Shown: positions 6,501 to 14,705 of the stretch, piece after piece
Layout: each line of letters begins with the position of its first letter
Numbering within the stretch: the first letter of the stretch is position 1
Virus record (IMG/VR): IMGVR_UViG_3300030412_000377
Coordinates: 1 to 35,095 of that record
Origin: a virus
DNA length: 35,095 nucleotides
Strand: one strand, 5' to 3'
Notes under the pieces: generated by a model
What the model saw: the letters and a program-made list of their open reading frames with translations, nothing else
What the model was told of the DNA's origin: nothing
The model's database searches: none
Made by a program: the position numbers and the translations under genes

Positions 6501-7133
6501 CTAAAATTCGTTGATGAAGCTTTTCCAAAACGCTCGTCGAAATAACCAATAGTCTTCAACGCTCATTTCATTCTCTTCACCTTTCATATTTGACCGATAA
6601 TATTCAACGTCGCGGTTTGATATAAGTTTATATTGACGTTCTAGGTCGAATATATGTTTTACTCTTTTCCCGCTATATTCCCAAAATACATAATCTGTAT
6701 TTATACTAGCGGGAAAGTGCATGATTACTTCTAACGCCTTTGTGCTTATATTAAGTTCCCTTACGTCCTTTCTTTTTAACGTCGCTACTTGAGACAGCGT
6801 TAGATCGGACATTATACAAACAATTATAGCCGTTCTCCTAGCGATGGAAAAATCACTCAACTCATCGTGAAGGGAGCTGACGTTAAATTTTCTAGTAGGG
6901 AGGTTGTATTGGGCGATCTTATCATTTTTGATTGCGCCGCTCTCAAGCATCGGTCTAATTTTGGACAAAAGCATCTCAACGCTATCAAGACCCTCTTGAC
7001 CGAGTCCTCTCATGGCCATCACCTTAAGATAGGCTGATACCTCTTCTGGCGTGATCTTCTCTACGTCTTTATCCCACATGCGAGAGTTGCTGATTGCGCT
7101 GTTGCCAGCCATTAGTTCTTTGATTGCGGTCAT
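6501..7133 (-). CDS. Degenerate tyrosine-recombinase-like protein
   Basis: 210 residues. Residues 95-140 (ARRTAIIVCIMSDLTLSQVATLKRKDV) resemble the first part of the integrase catalytic domain, where the family has T-G-x-R-x-S/G-E-x-x-x-L; here the catalytic Arg is replaced by Thr/Leu. The C-terminus WLFRRAFWKSF vaguely recalls the His-x-x-Arg box, but no tyrosine nucleophile is evident. It therefore looks like an inactive recombinase-fold protein, perhaps an accessory DNA-binding factor. The gene is immediately upstream of the putative attP on the integrase strand. The relation rests on a short segment, and it could be an unrelated helical protein. Confidence 0.5.
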   Translation of the reverse strand: MTAIKELMAGNSAISNSRMWDKDVEKITPEEVSAYLKVMAMRGLGQEGLDSVEMLLSKIRPMLESGAIKNDKIAQYNLPTRKFNVSSLHDELSDFSIARRTAIIVCIMSDLTLSQVATLKRKDVRELNISTKALEVIMHFPASINTDYVFWEYSGKRVKHIFDLERQYKLISNRDVEYYRSNMKGEENEMSVEDYWLFRRAFWKSFINEF

Positions 7134-7141
7134 ACACCCTC

Positions 7142-7162
7142 CATAGGCTAATGCCGCCTATG
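7142..7162 (-). promoter_or_regulatory. 7-bp hairpin just before the 6501-7133 gene
   Basis: CATAGGC / GCCTATG with a 7-nt loop. On the mRNA strand its second arm runs directly into the GGAGGG ribosome site of the 6501-7133 gene. It could limit ribosome access or be part of the preceding termination region. Confidence 0.4.
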
Positions 7163-7175
7163 ATCGGACATATAA

Positions 7176-7200
7176 AGAGAGAGGTCAATGACCCCTCTCT
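7176..7200 (-). terminator. Rho-independent terminator after the guanylate-kinase-like region
   Basis: An 11-bp stem with one A-C mismatch (AGAGAGGGGTC / GACCTCTCTCT in the minus reading), a 3-nt loop and then TTTATAT. It lies just beyond the stop at 7209 and would end the leftward replication operon. Confidence 0.65.
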
Positions 7201-7208
7201 ATCCTAAC

Positions 7209-7484
7209 TTACTGCGCTGATTGAGCCAATAGCGGATTCATGGCGGTGACTGTGGCTTGCTTGACGTGATTTTGGATTACATTGATGACCATATCTTGGT
7301 TAAATTCATCAAAGCGCTCGATTTCAATATCCCATCGGTGCGCAAAAGGCCAGTTGACATGCTCCTCAACCAACGCACTCAATCTTTCAATCTTGTATTT
7401 TACAGCGCCTTCATCCAGCGCATTCAAGTCGGTCATCTCACGTCGAACAAACCGGCCTGCCAATGTGCTCAATATTGGTAACAT
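7209..7484 (-). pseudogene. Guanylate kinase-like, C-terminal part in a shifted frame
   Basis: This frame encodes LAGRFVRREMTD, then EGAVKYKIERL, which fits the C-terminal lid/core part of guanylate kinases (LxxRxxxRG, S/D-E-E-V-IxxRL), but lies +1 relative to the gene that encodes the P-loop half (7438-7851). The end given is an ATG inside the overlap; there is no clear ribosome site for it, so I take it as the broken-off tail of the upstream gene and not a separate protein. Cause could be a real mutation, a programmed +1 shift, or a base error. Confidence 0.5.
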
Positions 7485-7851
7485 AAAGTTGAAGAATGGG
7501 AATGCCGTAAGCTTTGGCGAATTGCTCAATTTGCTTTGCCCCGTTGGGTTCGCAAACAATTACCACACTCTTGTTCTGGTCGAATACTCTATCCAGCTCC
7601 TTTTTAGTTACCGCGTAGCCATTGCCGCTGTAATACACACATTCAACAAACCCACCATCCTCTCTTTCCAATGCAAATGAGGTGTCGCTGACAAAATGGT
7701 AATCTTCGCCATCTACTTCTCCATCTCGTGGCGCGCGAGTGGTGGTGCTGACAACCTTCTCAAACTCGCCTGTTTCGGCCAACTTTCCTTCTAGCGTTGA
7801 CTTCCCGCAGGCACTTGGTCCCGTTATTGTTACAATGCACTTACGATTCAT
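7438..7851 (-). CDS. Guanylate kinase-like protein, N-terminal part (frame broken)
   Basis: 137 residues. P-loop GPSACGKST at 11-19, then TTTRAPRDGE and GEDYHFV, the GMP-binding signature of guanylate kinases (TTR-x-PR-x-GE, G-x-DYHFV). The expected reaction is GMP or dGMP plus ATP to the diphosphate, supplying nucleotides for phage DNA. Family members are about 190-210 residues; this frame ends early after the unrelated tail GRPVCST. The missing C-terminal part continues in the +1 frame down to 7209. ATG 7851 follows AGAAGGGA and overlaps the stop of the preceding gene, showing operon coupling. Whether a full enzyme is made depends on the frameshift. Confidence 0.75.
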   Translation of the reverse strand: MNRKCIVTITGPSACGKSTLEGKLAETGEFEKVVSTTTRAPRDGEVDGEDYHFVSDTSFALEREDGGFVECVYYSGNGYAVTKKELDRVFDQNKSVVIVCEPNGAKQIEQFAKAYGIPILQLYVTNIEHIGRPVCST

Positions 7852-8086
7852 CTAATTTCCCTTCTACTACTACAACGTTTCCACGCTCTGCGCCATTGGC
7901 TGAATTATGTATTTCAACCAACTGCCCTCTAAGCGATCCCATTTCACCCAGCAAACCAGCAAAGTGTCGGGGGTTTTCCCCCTCGACCTTCACCTTTTGC
8001 TTAATTTGATTGGCTTGATAGTCGAGACAGTCGATTAGGATTCGACTTGAGCGACCGTCTAACAACAAACCATGCTTTGTTTCCAT
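7841..8086 (-). CDS. Hypothetical small protein
   Basis: 81 residues, not recognised. The middle (YQANQIKQKVKVEGEN) is helical and charged; no Cys motif, membrane segment or P-loop. Its stop overlaps the guanylate-kinase start by 11 bases, and its start directly follows the stop of the 8087-8380 gene, so it belongs to the ligase-kinase operon. Confidence 0.6.
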   Translation of the reverse strand: METKHGLLLDGRSSRILIDCLDYQANQIKQKVKVEGENPRHFAGLLGEMGSLRGQLVEIHNSANGAERGNVVVVEGKLDES

Positions 8087-8380
8087 TTATCGTCCTCTTA
8101 GTGACTTGACGTGATCTAACGCGTCAGTTAAAAATTTCTCCCAATCTTCTAAGGAGGCTACGCCGTCAATATCAATGGCGTGTTCGTCCGCAATGACAGT
8201 AACGGTGGCTCTTGGGGCGCCCAAGTCATCACGAAGATGGAAGCTACCGACTGTTGTCCCGTCATAAGTTTGTCCCGTACAGTGCTTGCCCACCTTGAAG
8301 TCATCGGACGACTCAGTGAAGCCCACGAGATCGCCACCCACATAAATCTCACCACTTCTTTTAAAGTTACCAAGCGTCAT
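8087..8380 (-). CDS. Hypothetical small protein
   Basis: 97 residues, not recognised. Predicted mostly beta-strands in the first 70 residues (GEIYVGGDLVGF, ATVTVIADEHAI) and a helix at the end (EDWEKFLTDALDHVKSL). Its ATG overlaps the ligase stop as ATGA, so translation is coupled to the ligase. Soluble; function unknown. Confidence 0.62.
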   Translation of the reverse strand: MTLGNFKRSGEIYVGGDLVGFTESSDDFKVGKHCTGQTYDGTTVGSFHLRDDLGAPRATVTVIADEHAIDIDGVASLEDWEKFLTDALDHVKSLRGR

Positions 8381-9771
8381 GACTGTGCCTTGTTCGCTTT
8401 GGCGGCTTCAAACTGCTCGATGACTTGCTTTAAGGAGTCGGCTTCGGTCTTGTCTGTGCGATACGCAGCTTCGACCATTCTTGGCAAGAACAATGAATGT
8501 AGCTTGTTGCTTGCTGTAGGCGGTGTAATCTCATTTGAGCGAACCACGATAATGCTGTCAATCCAACTGTCGGGGTTGGCTGAGACATCGTGTCGCATTG
8601 CTTCGTTTTTAACCGTCACATCGACAACCAATAGGCCATCGGATGACTGACAGACCAATGCACCTGGTTGACCTTCGATGCGAGAGCCCACTTTTCCTTG
8701 ATTGATTGAAACCACTTTTAAATCAACATCGACTTCCAACTTGAGCTTTAACTGGTCTAGGGATGTGCCATCTTTCCACATCAGCGATGGTTTCTTGACA
8801 ATCGTACCCTCTTTACCCTGCGCCAACATCTCAGCATAGTGGTCATAAGCCTCCTTGATGGAATACACAGCTCGCGTCGGGATCATATCGACGCTGGTCG
8901 CTTCGCCCGAATCTAAGTCAGCCTTGATGCCGGCAATGCGAAGAGCGTATGGGGCGTCGTATTTGCCCTTTGGCACCACTGAGGTTAGTGGAATTGCATC
9001 CCAGATTAAGTAAACAGGCGTCTGGTTTGGCTCGAAGCTTCCGCCCTGCGCAACGCTATTTAAAATGCCATTGCCAATCTCACGTGGGGCAATGACGCCA
9101 TCAATCTTAACCACAATCTCGCCGTGATACTGCAAACCCACTTCCATGTACTTCTTCATGTCCGCTTCAATAGTAGGTAGGTGTCCCGGCAGGAAGGGCG
9201 TGCCTTGACGTGAGGTGATACTGACGATGCCGCCCTTTTCGTTGTTGACGTTGGCAAACATGCCATCGGCTTTCTCTTGACTAAAGATGCCCGCTTCCCA
9301 ATTCCACTTTGATAAGTCAATCTTACTGACCAAAGAACAACGCATATAGGGGAATGTTTTAATCAAGCCCTTTTTTGCTTTGTTGATTGATGACTCGCCG
9401 AACCCAGCCTTGAGGTCTTTGGTAATGATGTTCCAAAACAACTCACGCGATAGTGGTGATAGGCGCGACATTTCAACGGCAACTCTGTTGATTGCGTCGT
9501 TGCCTGTCGCTTGTCTTTCACGTAAGGCGTCTAAGATCGCCCAAGTGCGCTCGTCAAACATACCATCACCCTTTGACTCGATTGCCGCTGGTCGCTTTTG
9601 AATGCCGTAAGTTGCGTATGGGTCATGTGATGCCAACAAGACTCGTTCAAAGTCTGGAATTTCAAGTCCAGCTTTGATCATACTAATCTTGTCATTTTTG
9701 CCTGACGTTTTGGCAATCAAACCAATGGTGTGCTGAATTAAATCACTACCTGTTAAATTTGTTTCTGTCAT
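8377..9771 (-). CDS. ATP-dependent DNA ligase (T4 gp30-like)
   Basis: 464 residues, close to the size of T4 ligase (487). The nucleotidyltransferase motifs are present in order: KADG at 167-170 with the adenylated Lys167, SRQG at 187-190, GEIVV near 217-221, EGTIVKKP, and KLKLE near the C-terminal OB fold. It seals nicks in duplex DNA using ATP, in replication and repair. The first 150 residues are a helical DNA-binding domain like that of T4 ligase. The start follows GGAGAGAC and overlaps the upstream stop by 4 bases (ATGA). Neighbours are a WGR-domain protein, primase and helicase, so it is part of the replication operon. Confidence 0.92.
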   Translation of the reverse strand: MTETNLTGSDLIQHTIGLIAKTSGKNDKISMIKAGLEIPDFERVLLASHDPYATYGIQKRPAAIESKGDGMFDERTWAILDALRERQATGNDAINRVAVEMSRLSPLSRELFWNIITKDLKAGFGESSINKAKKGLIKTFPYMRCSLVSKIDLSKWNWEAGIFSQEKADGMFANVNNEKGGIVSITSRQGTPFLPGHLPTIEADMKKYMEVGLQYHGEIVVKIDGVIAPREIGNGILNSVAQGGSFEPNQTPVYLIWDAIPLTSVVPKGKYDAPYALRIAGIKADLDSGEATSVDMIPTRAVYSIKEAYDHYAEMLAQGKEGTIVKKPSLMWKDGTSLDQLKLKLEVDVDLKVVSINQGKVGSRIEGQPGALVCQSSDGLLVVDVTVKNEAMRHDVSANPDSWIDSIIVVRSNEITPPTASNKLHSLFLPRMVEAAYRTDKTEADSLKQVIEQFEAAKANKAQS

Positions 9772-10454
9772 GCTTGTCTCTCCTTATTTAGCCTTTTGGC
9801 CATATCAATTAAACTCTCCCCTTCTAATCGCTTAGATGGCGCTGATTTTGTTTGTTGCGCGGTCACAATTGGTCGTTCTTCCTCGACGGCGACTTTCGTC
9901 ATCTTTTGCAAAGCGACCTTGCCTTCTTCATGTTCGTTTTTGGCCATATCCGTCACAAGCTTGGCCATATCCATCATGTCGTACGTGGGCTTTTCAGCGC
10001 GCGTAATGGGTTGACCTGTGGGTTTGGTTGTCTTGAGAGAACCGACGCCGCCTGTGTGTCTTCTGATGTCTCTCACGGGTGACTTACTAGCCTCAACACC
10101 AACAATCTTTCTAGCCGTGTCATAAGACCACTTCTTGGGTGGTTGATTTGCCCCCGTTTTGCCCGCGCTAACCTGTGCGTGATAACCGTCTTGCTTAAAG
10201 TGAATCGCTTCGCCTGCTGCCAATTCTTCTTTATGCATTTTCTTTGCTTCGCACTGACCGCAATCTACCGCTCGACCACAATCTTCGACTTGAGACTGTG
10301 GCTTTGCTTCGCCACGCTCGTATGAGTCGATAGTATGCAGGCAGACAAAATACTTTCGTCTAAAGCCCATTCGCTCACATTGTATGTAGAGTCCATTGTT
10401 CGCGCCTTTCGACGCTGACGCTGGCAATTTTTCAGTTATTGTTGTTTCGCTCAT
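9768..10454 (-). CDS. Hypothetical protein with Cys-rich segment
   Basis: 228 residues from ATG 10452-10454, preferred over upstream in-frame ATGs at 10472 and 10463 because it lies just after the neighbouring stop with GGGGAG ten bases before it. Residues about 10-70 hold a cysteine-rich part (CERMG, FVCLHT, VEDCGRAVDCGQCEAKK) that may bind zinc. The rest is charged and probably disordered, with Lys/Glu-rich stretches and a repeated-looking motif (LIDMAKRLNKE, MMDMAKLVTDMAKNE). It sits between the WGR protein and the ligase and may be a DNA-processing accessory factor. That role is inferred only from position. Confidence 0.62.
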   Translation of the reverse strand: MSETTITEKLPASASKGANNGLYIQCERMGFRRKYFVCLHTIDSYERGEAKPQSQVEDCGRAVDCGQCEAKKMHKEELAAGEAIHFKQDGYHAQVSAGKTGANQPPKKWSYDTARKIVGVEASKSPVRDIRRHTGGVGSLKTTKPTGQPITRAEKPTYDMMDMAKLVTDMAKNEHEEGKVALQKMTKVAVEEERPIVTAQQTKSAPSKRLEGESLIDMAKRLNKERQA

Positions 10455-10456
10455 AT

Positions 10457-10927
10457 CTACCATGCTCCCCATGTTTCGCTCTCGTAGCCCTCGCCACTTT
10501 TTACTTGCTCGACTTCGCTAACGGGCGGCGCCAAGACAGTCAGTGCAGGCTCTTCCATCTCAGAGAGCCCCATTAAAAGTTCAATCTCACCCGTCATGTC
10601 GTGAAGGTGCTCGCCAATCGCCATTCGCAGAAAGCTGTTCAGATTATCGACGGAGTTAAATACAGTGCTTTTTGTACCCACCTCCTCGTACCCATGCTTG
10701 ATTCTTTCTTGAGCAATTTTGAAAACTGAGCTACTCATTGCGATGCTACCGCCTCCATCTTTGCCAACGGCGAATCGCGCAATCAACATTGCCCCTTTGG
10801 TGCCAACCTTTCCCCAGCGACGAATCACAAACCCAGTCCCGCTGGTTGACGATAAGCTGACGATGTCATACTGCTTTTGCCCAGCCGTCTCATATCTATC
10901 CCACGTCGCTCTCACAATCTCACTCAT
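10457..10927 (-). CDS. WGR-domain protein
   Basis: 156 residues. Residues about 16-82 fit the WGR fold: KQYDIV strand, then VIRRWGKVGTKG (WGK at 38-40 where the family has WGR), a basic strand, and a helix ending in KIAQERIKHGYEEVG, matching the terminal K-x-GY of the domain. WGR domains bind nucleic acid ends in PARPs and related proteins. The C-terminal about 60 residues are acidic and appear flexible. The start follows GAGGGGGC. It lies two genes upstream of the DNA ligase in the same operon, so it may recognise nicks or ends for the ligase. That partnership is inference. Confidence 0.72.
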   Translation of the reverse strand: MSEIVRATWDRYETAGQKQYDIVSLSSTSGTGFVIRRWGKVGTKGAMLIARFAVGKDGGGSIAMSSSVFKIAQERIKHGYEEVGTKSTVFNSVDNLNSFLRMAIGEHLHDMTGEIELLMGLSEMEEPALTVLAPPVSEVEQVKSGEGYESETWGAW

Positions 10928-10995
10928 ACTGCCCCCTCTCTTTTCTTTAATATATGTATATCTTAGCGCTCAAACTTAGGTAAGTCTTGAGGGTG

Positions 10996-12087
10996 CTATA
11001 TGGCAGCTAGTCTCAGTTTGACCAGCGTTTTGCTATTCACCGGGATAGCGCCAAAAAAGGCTTCCCGAACTACATTCGGAGCCACCTCGTTCGGATCTTT
11101 TCCCGGTGGTAGTAGGGCTATTCTTGTCTTTAATCCTATCGATGAGACCGCTTGCGCTGCTATCGTCGCTGCCTTGATTGCTTCCTTCTCACCGTCCCAC
11201 ATAAACGTGACTGTTTTAAGTCCACGTTCTTTCAACACAATGAACTTATTAAGCTGGTCTTCGCCTTGCATGTCCTTAGCCGACAGATGCTTTCCGAACG
11301 AACCCACAACACCGATGTCTCTAAGTTGAATGTCCTCGTCCAATGCCATCTTTGTCGCCATTACGTCAAATACACCCTCGTTGACCACAATATGCTCCAG
11401 CCCCGTGACGTTATGTGCGTTATACAAATGTCTTCCCGTACTAGCGAATCCAGGTGGGAACAAATACTTCTTCTCCGAAGTTCCCGTGACGTCTCGACCT
11501 TGAAACGATACCAACTCGCCCTCTACATCGAAGATAGGGATAATGATGCGCTTCTTGTAGTCTTGAAACTGAACGTCACCATCTCTACCCCTATACCAAA
11601 ATACCCCCTTATGGCTGTATCTTAAGTTGAAGAACTTGGCCGTCTCGATGTCGATATTTCTATCAGATAGGTATTTCAAATTCATACCATCAACGGGAAT
11701 GGCGCGTGAGTCGGGCATCACCAAATCTGGTCTCTCCAATACCACTTTCGTCGACTCAACTCTCTTGGGTCGCCACCCTAGCGTTTTGGCTGTCAATTCA
11801 AGATGACGAACTAGCTCACCATTATTGTCAAAGCCCTTCCACGCCTGCACAAATGACCACTTGTTAAAGTTCTCATCTATGGGGTGATCACCCGCGAAGC
11901 AGTTCCCCAAGCCACTGTCGGCATTGAGGAACACCTTCCACTTTCTACTCCCACATACTGGGCATTCTCTAACGTTGAGTTGGGTGCCAGAGCTACCGGT
12001 ATTTATCCGATAGTCGACACCCTCCATATCGAAGTAGGACTCCATATCGATTGAGTCCAACAGCTCGCCTATATCTAGGTTTGCCAC
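10996..12087 (-). CDS. DNA primase (DnaG/TOPRIM type)
   Basis: 363 residues. The start is GTG at 12085-12087, overlapping the helicase stop as TAGTG, so translation is coupled. An N-terminal zinc ribbon is visible (C42, C45, C63, H68). A TOPRIM domain carries NEGVFD (Glu237) and the acidic pair near MWDGE (Asp298), the metal-binding residues that catalyse primer synthesis. LPPGKDPNEV near the end is the usual DnaG-family DP-x-E segment. There is no helicase domain; that is encoded separately just upstream. It is shorter than cellular DnaG (about 580), in line with phage primases. It makes RNA primers for phage replication with the neighbouring helicase. Confidence 0.88.
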   Translation of the reverse strand: MANLDIGELLDSIDMESYFDMEGVDYRINTGSSGTQLNVRECPVCGSRKWKVFLNADSGLGNCFAGDHPIDENFNKWSFVQAWKGFDNNGELVRHLELTAKTLGWRPKRVESTKVVLERPDLVMPDSRAIPVDGMNLKYLSDRNIDIETAKFFNLRYSHKGVFWYRGRDGDVQFQDYKKRIIIPIFDVEGELVSFQGRDVTGTSEKKYLFPPGFASTGRHLYNAHNVTGLEHIVVNEGVFDVMATKMALDEDIQLRDIGVVGSFGKHLSAKDMQGEDQLNKFIVLKERGLKTVTFMWDGEKEAIKAATIAAQAVSSIGLKTRIALLPPGKDPNEVAPNVVREAFFGAIPVNSKTLVKLRLAAI

Positions 12088-13541
12088 TATTCGGCCAATT
12101 CGTCGATAACTTCGGTAATAAACCGCATACGATCTTGTTGCTGTTTGATGTATATAGTTATGTCGCCTTTTTGGTTACGTGAGGCCGCGAAGAACAAGCG
12201 CGCTATCCCTTTATTTTGCTCGTCTTCTGACTTGTTGATTGAGATCATCAAGTCGGCGATACGTACCTTATTGAAATCCTCTGCGACGTGCTCCATTCGA
12301 GATACGGTTGACTTGGCACCCTCACGATTGGTTTGCGTTGCTGTTAGCATTGCAACGTCCTCACGCTGGGCAATCGCCCGCAAGTCGACATAAACAGACT
12401 TACTATTTTCCTGAATGTCCTGCGTTCTCACGTTGGGCGCCATAATATCGGCGTAATCGACCGCGATCAGATCGAAAATCAATCCCGCGTTCTTATGCTT
12501 TTGAATGATGCGATTTAATTCGTTGGGCGTCATCGTTCCAGATGGTCGCTCTTCAATGATAAATCTACCCAACTTGCCGGACGCTTCGACCGCCTTAAGC
12601 TTCGCATACACCTCGCTGGGCGAACTCGCCACTTCGCTGATAATAATATCGGCCAAGTTTGCATCGAGACGGTCTGACGTGATCTTAGCCGACACCTCTA
12701 ACGTGACGTACAAAACATTGTAACCACCTAGAGATGCGAACTTTGAAAAGTCGGCAAGCGCTGTAGACTTACCCTTTTTGGGGCCGGCCATAAATACGGT
12801 CAACTCTTTGCGACCCCAACCCTTGTGGAACAGCTCCTTGTCGAGCGCTGGAATCCCCGTAGAGATGCCTCGTCTCACAACCGTCCCAGCAAGAACGGCA
12901 AGGCGCTCATCCTTACGATTGACGGACTCTTCAAAGTAATCGTATGCCGCAATATCAGACTGCTTGCCCACCTCAGAAGCCTTTCTCACCACATCGGCCG
13001 CTTTGTCGAACTCCCTTTTATCAATTAAGGTCACGTATTCGAGCGCCGCAACCAACATAGCTTGGTGTCTTGCAAAGTCAGCCACACGGTCGGCTACATA
13101 ATCCCCATCCGTTATATCTTCTTTATAGATTGCGACAATGCTTCTACCCAGTTCCTCTTTCATATCGGCGCGAATGACTTTCTTATTGATTGCCTGCTTG
13201 ATCAATTCTAAAAAGGTCGATCTTGTGGGCGACACCTTATAAGCATTGAAGAAGTCAACGGCAATTGAAGTTAGCGTGGCGCTCATCGCATTCTCAAAAT
13301 ACTCCGGCCTAACCAAGCCCTCCACGCTTCTATTGAATGGGGTGCTTCTAACCGCAAGCGCCAAAATCTTTCTTTGAAAGTCTTCGTCGAAGTCGTATTT
13401 TTCCACCTCCACTGGCGTTGAAGACTCAACCTCTTCCACTACTGCCACAACTGGCACTTCTTTCTTGTCTGGCGCGGTTGCGCGCATTTGCTTTGCCATG
13501 TCCGCTGCAAAGCTTTCTTCTGTTACGGCTGATTCAGTCAT
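12087..13541 (-). CDS. Replicative DNA helicase (DnaB/RecA-fold)
   Basis: 484 residues. An N-terminal helical domain (about 50-200) precedes a RecA-like ATPase with Walker A GPKKGKST at 253-260 and Walker B LIAVDYADIM at about 358-367. ATQTNREG and SRNQKGD further on match the DnaB H3/H4 region. It should form a hexamer that unwinds DNA at the fork and recruit the primase encoded next. The first 45 residues are disordered and acidic. Its ATG at 13539-13541 lies 7 nt after the stop of the Hfq-like gene. The segment TAAGTAACCGATGACTGA across the start resembles the operator element (15 of 18 bases) and may be coincidental. Confidence 0.9.
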   Translation of the reverse strand: MTESAVTEESFAADMAKQMRATAPDKKEVPVVAVVEEVESSTPVEVEKYDFDEDFQRKILALAVRSTPFNRSVEGLVRPEYFENAMSATLTSIAVDFFNAYKVSPTRSTFLELIKQAINKKVIRADMKEELGRSIVAIYKEDITDGDYVADRVADFARHQAMLVAALEYVTLIDKREFDKAADVVRKASEVGKQSDIAAYDYFEESVNRKDERLAVLAGTVVRRGISTGIPALDKELFHKGWGRKELTVFMAGPKKGKSTALADFSKFASLGGYNVLYVTLEVSAKITSDRLDANLADIIISEVASSPSEVYAKLKAVEASGKLGRFIIEERPSGTMTPNELNRIIQKHKNAGLIFDLIAVDYADIMAPNVRTQDIQENSKSVYVDLRAIAQREDVAMLTATQTNREGAKSTVSRMEHVAEDFNKVRIADLMISINKSEDEQNKGIARLFFAASRNQKGDITIYIKQQQDRMRFITEVIDELAE

Positions 13542-13548
13542 CGGTTAC

Positions 13549-13827
13549 TTACTCTTCTGAATAGATAATTGCTTCGATGCCGTGCTTGTACAAACAAGCG
13601 GTCTCGGTGCCATTTATGTTCTTTGGCATCGCTACTGTAATCGTGTACTTGTCGAAATTGGTAACGATACCCTCAACAACGTTCTCACTGGTCATGACGA
13701 ACTTAACGCGGCGAGCATCTTCCTTCAATCGTTGTAACATGTGCTCGTGACCAACTAACTTGCGCTTGGTGCTAATCTGCTTATTCAAGCTCAATACTGG
13801 TGCTCTTTTGTTTGACTTTTGTTCCAT
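13549..13827 (-). CDS. Hfq/Sm-like RNA-binding protein
   Basis: 92 residues from ATG 13825-13827, which follows GGGGAC at good distance. The frame is open to an ATG at 13917, but that extension would run through operator site E and its TATAAT, so it is rejected. Residues about 38-66 (VKFVMTSENVVEGIVTNFDKYTITV) fit the Sm1 motif, and LYKHGIEAIIYS (79-90) fits Sm2, where bacterial Hfq has YKHAIS. A basic N-terminal tail of about 30 residues precedes it. Likely a ring-forming RNA chaperone that may imitate or compete with host Hfq. It is the first gene of the replication operon. Residues for a specific RNA face cannot be judged from sequence alone. Confidence 0.68.
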   Translation of the reverse strand: MEQKSNKRAPVLSLNKQISTKRKLVGHEHMLQRLKEDARRVKFVMTSENVVEGIVTNFDKYTITVAMPKNINGTETACLYKHGIEAIIYSEE

Positions 13828-13879
13828 TGTGTTTGTCCCCTTTTGATTTAAGTTGTTAGTCGTTTGACTGCGTGTATTA

Positions 13880-13897
13880 TAACTAAGTTGTGACTTA
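13880..13897 (-). promoter_or_regulatory. Operator-like 18-bp element with TATAAT, site E
   Basis: Minus strand TAAGTCACAACTTAGTTA; TATAAT (plus 13876-13881) overlaps its end. It is about 50 bp upstream of the Hfq-like start and is the likely promoter of the replication operon. No good -35 hexamer is seen. Confidence 0.65.
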
Positions 13898-13913
13898 CTT
13901 TTATACGGTAACA

Positions 13914-14705
13914 TCACACTACCTTAGAGACAATATCTTTCCCCACATATTTAATCGCGTTCTCAAGACTAATCATTGGTTTGATGTTCATATAGGAGTT
14001 CAAGCCGCGTTCTGGATTGGGTCTCATCATGATCTGGCCACAGAACCATTCTTGAAATTCTTCTTTCGCTTTGCCCTCGTACCCCGAAGACATCAAAAAT
14101 CGCTCGTCTATGGGCGCTTGAAGCGTCCATCGACATCTGTCTTCCCATGCTAGTATCATGTCGGCAATCAACTCGGCAGAATAGAGCTGGTTGGGTTTGG
14201 GTGGCATATTCCAAATTCGATCTTCTACAGCCCACTTCATTGCAAAGTCACAATAGAACCAATAAGGGATACCGTGTTCGTCCGCTCTCTGCCGTGCAAT
14301 AAGAAAGCCCGTCCTTACGGTTTTGCTGCCATTTAGAAAGTCGTGATTGGTTGCTGTGAATCCCATTCTATAGCCGGTATGGTCGATGGACTTTCTATAC
14401 ATGCGTCGATAAGCATCTATATAGTGTCGCGTGAACAAGTATGTGGATTCTACGAAGTGCATGAAGCGGTAATCGAACCATTTGGTGGTCATTAGCGCGG
14501 CTTCATTTGTCAGTCTGTCGAAGTGTACGTCCGATCCGAGAAACATTGCGTCATACTCTGCGGTCGTAAGGTCTGCATTTGGGTAGACGTCTTTGAGGCC
14601 GTCTGCGCTAGTGTATCTGAATGTTCCCTTTGGTTTCTCTACAATTGTGTCGCCGAAGAACTCCGCGAATCTTTCCGTGTTTGTTCTTGCTGTCTGTGCG
14701 GGCAT
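13914..14705 (-). CDS. Hypothetical phage protein
   Basis: 263 residues, not recognised. Unusually rich in aromatic residues (KWFDYRFMHFVESTYLF, YWFYCDFAMKW) and Arg; no membrane helix, P-loop or zinc motif. It is soluble and globular by composition. ATG 14703-14705 follows GAGGGGAGGGG. The upstream spacer (14706-14842) is A/T-rich with two copies of AATTACTTAT and a TATAAT (plus 14745-14750 as its complement), so it may have its own promoter. It lies between PhoH and the replication operon. No function is offered. Confidence 0.65.
   Translation of the reverse strand: MPAQTARTNTERFAEFFGDTIVEKPKGTFRYTSADGLKDVYPNADLTTAEYDAMFLGSDVHFDRLTNEAALMTTKWFDYRFMHFVESTYLFTRHYIDAYRRMYRKSIDHTGYRMGFTATNHDFLNGSKTVRTGFLIARQRADEHGIPYWFYCDFAMKWAVEDRIWNMPPKPNQLYSAELIADMILAWEDRCRWTLQAPIDERFLMSSGYEGKAKEEFQEWFCGQIMMRPNPERGLNSYMNIKPMISLENAIKYVGKDIVSKVV

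Noticed and set aside
13828-13917. Upstream start for the Hfq-like gene
   Set aside because: The extension covers operator site E and TATAAT, and GGGGAC is placed for the ATG at 13827.
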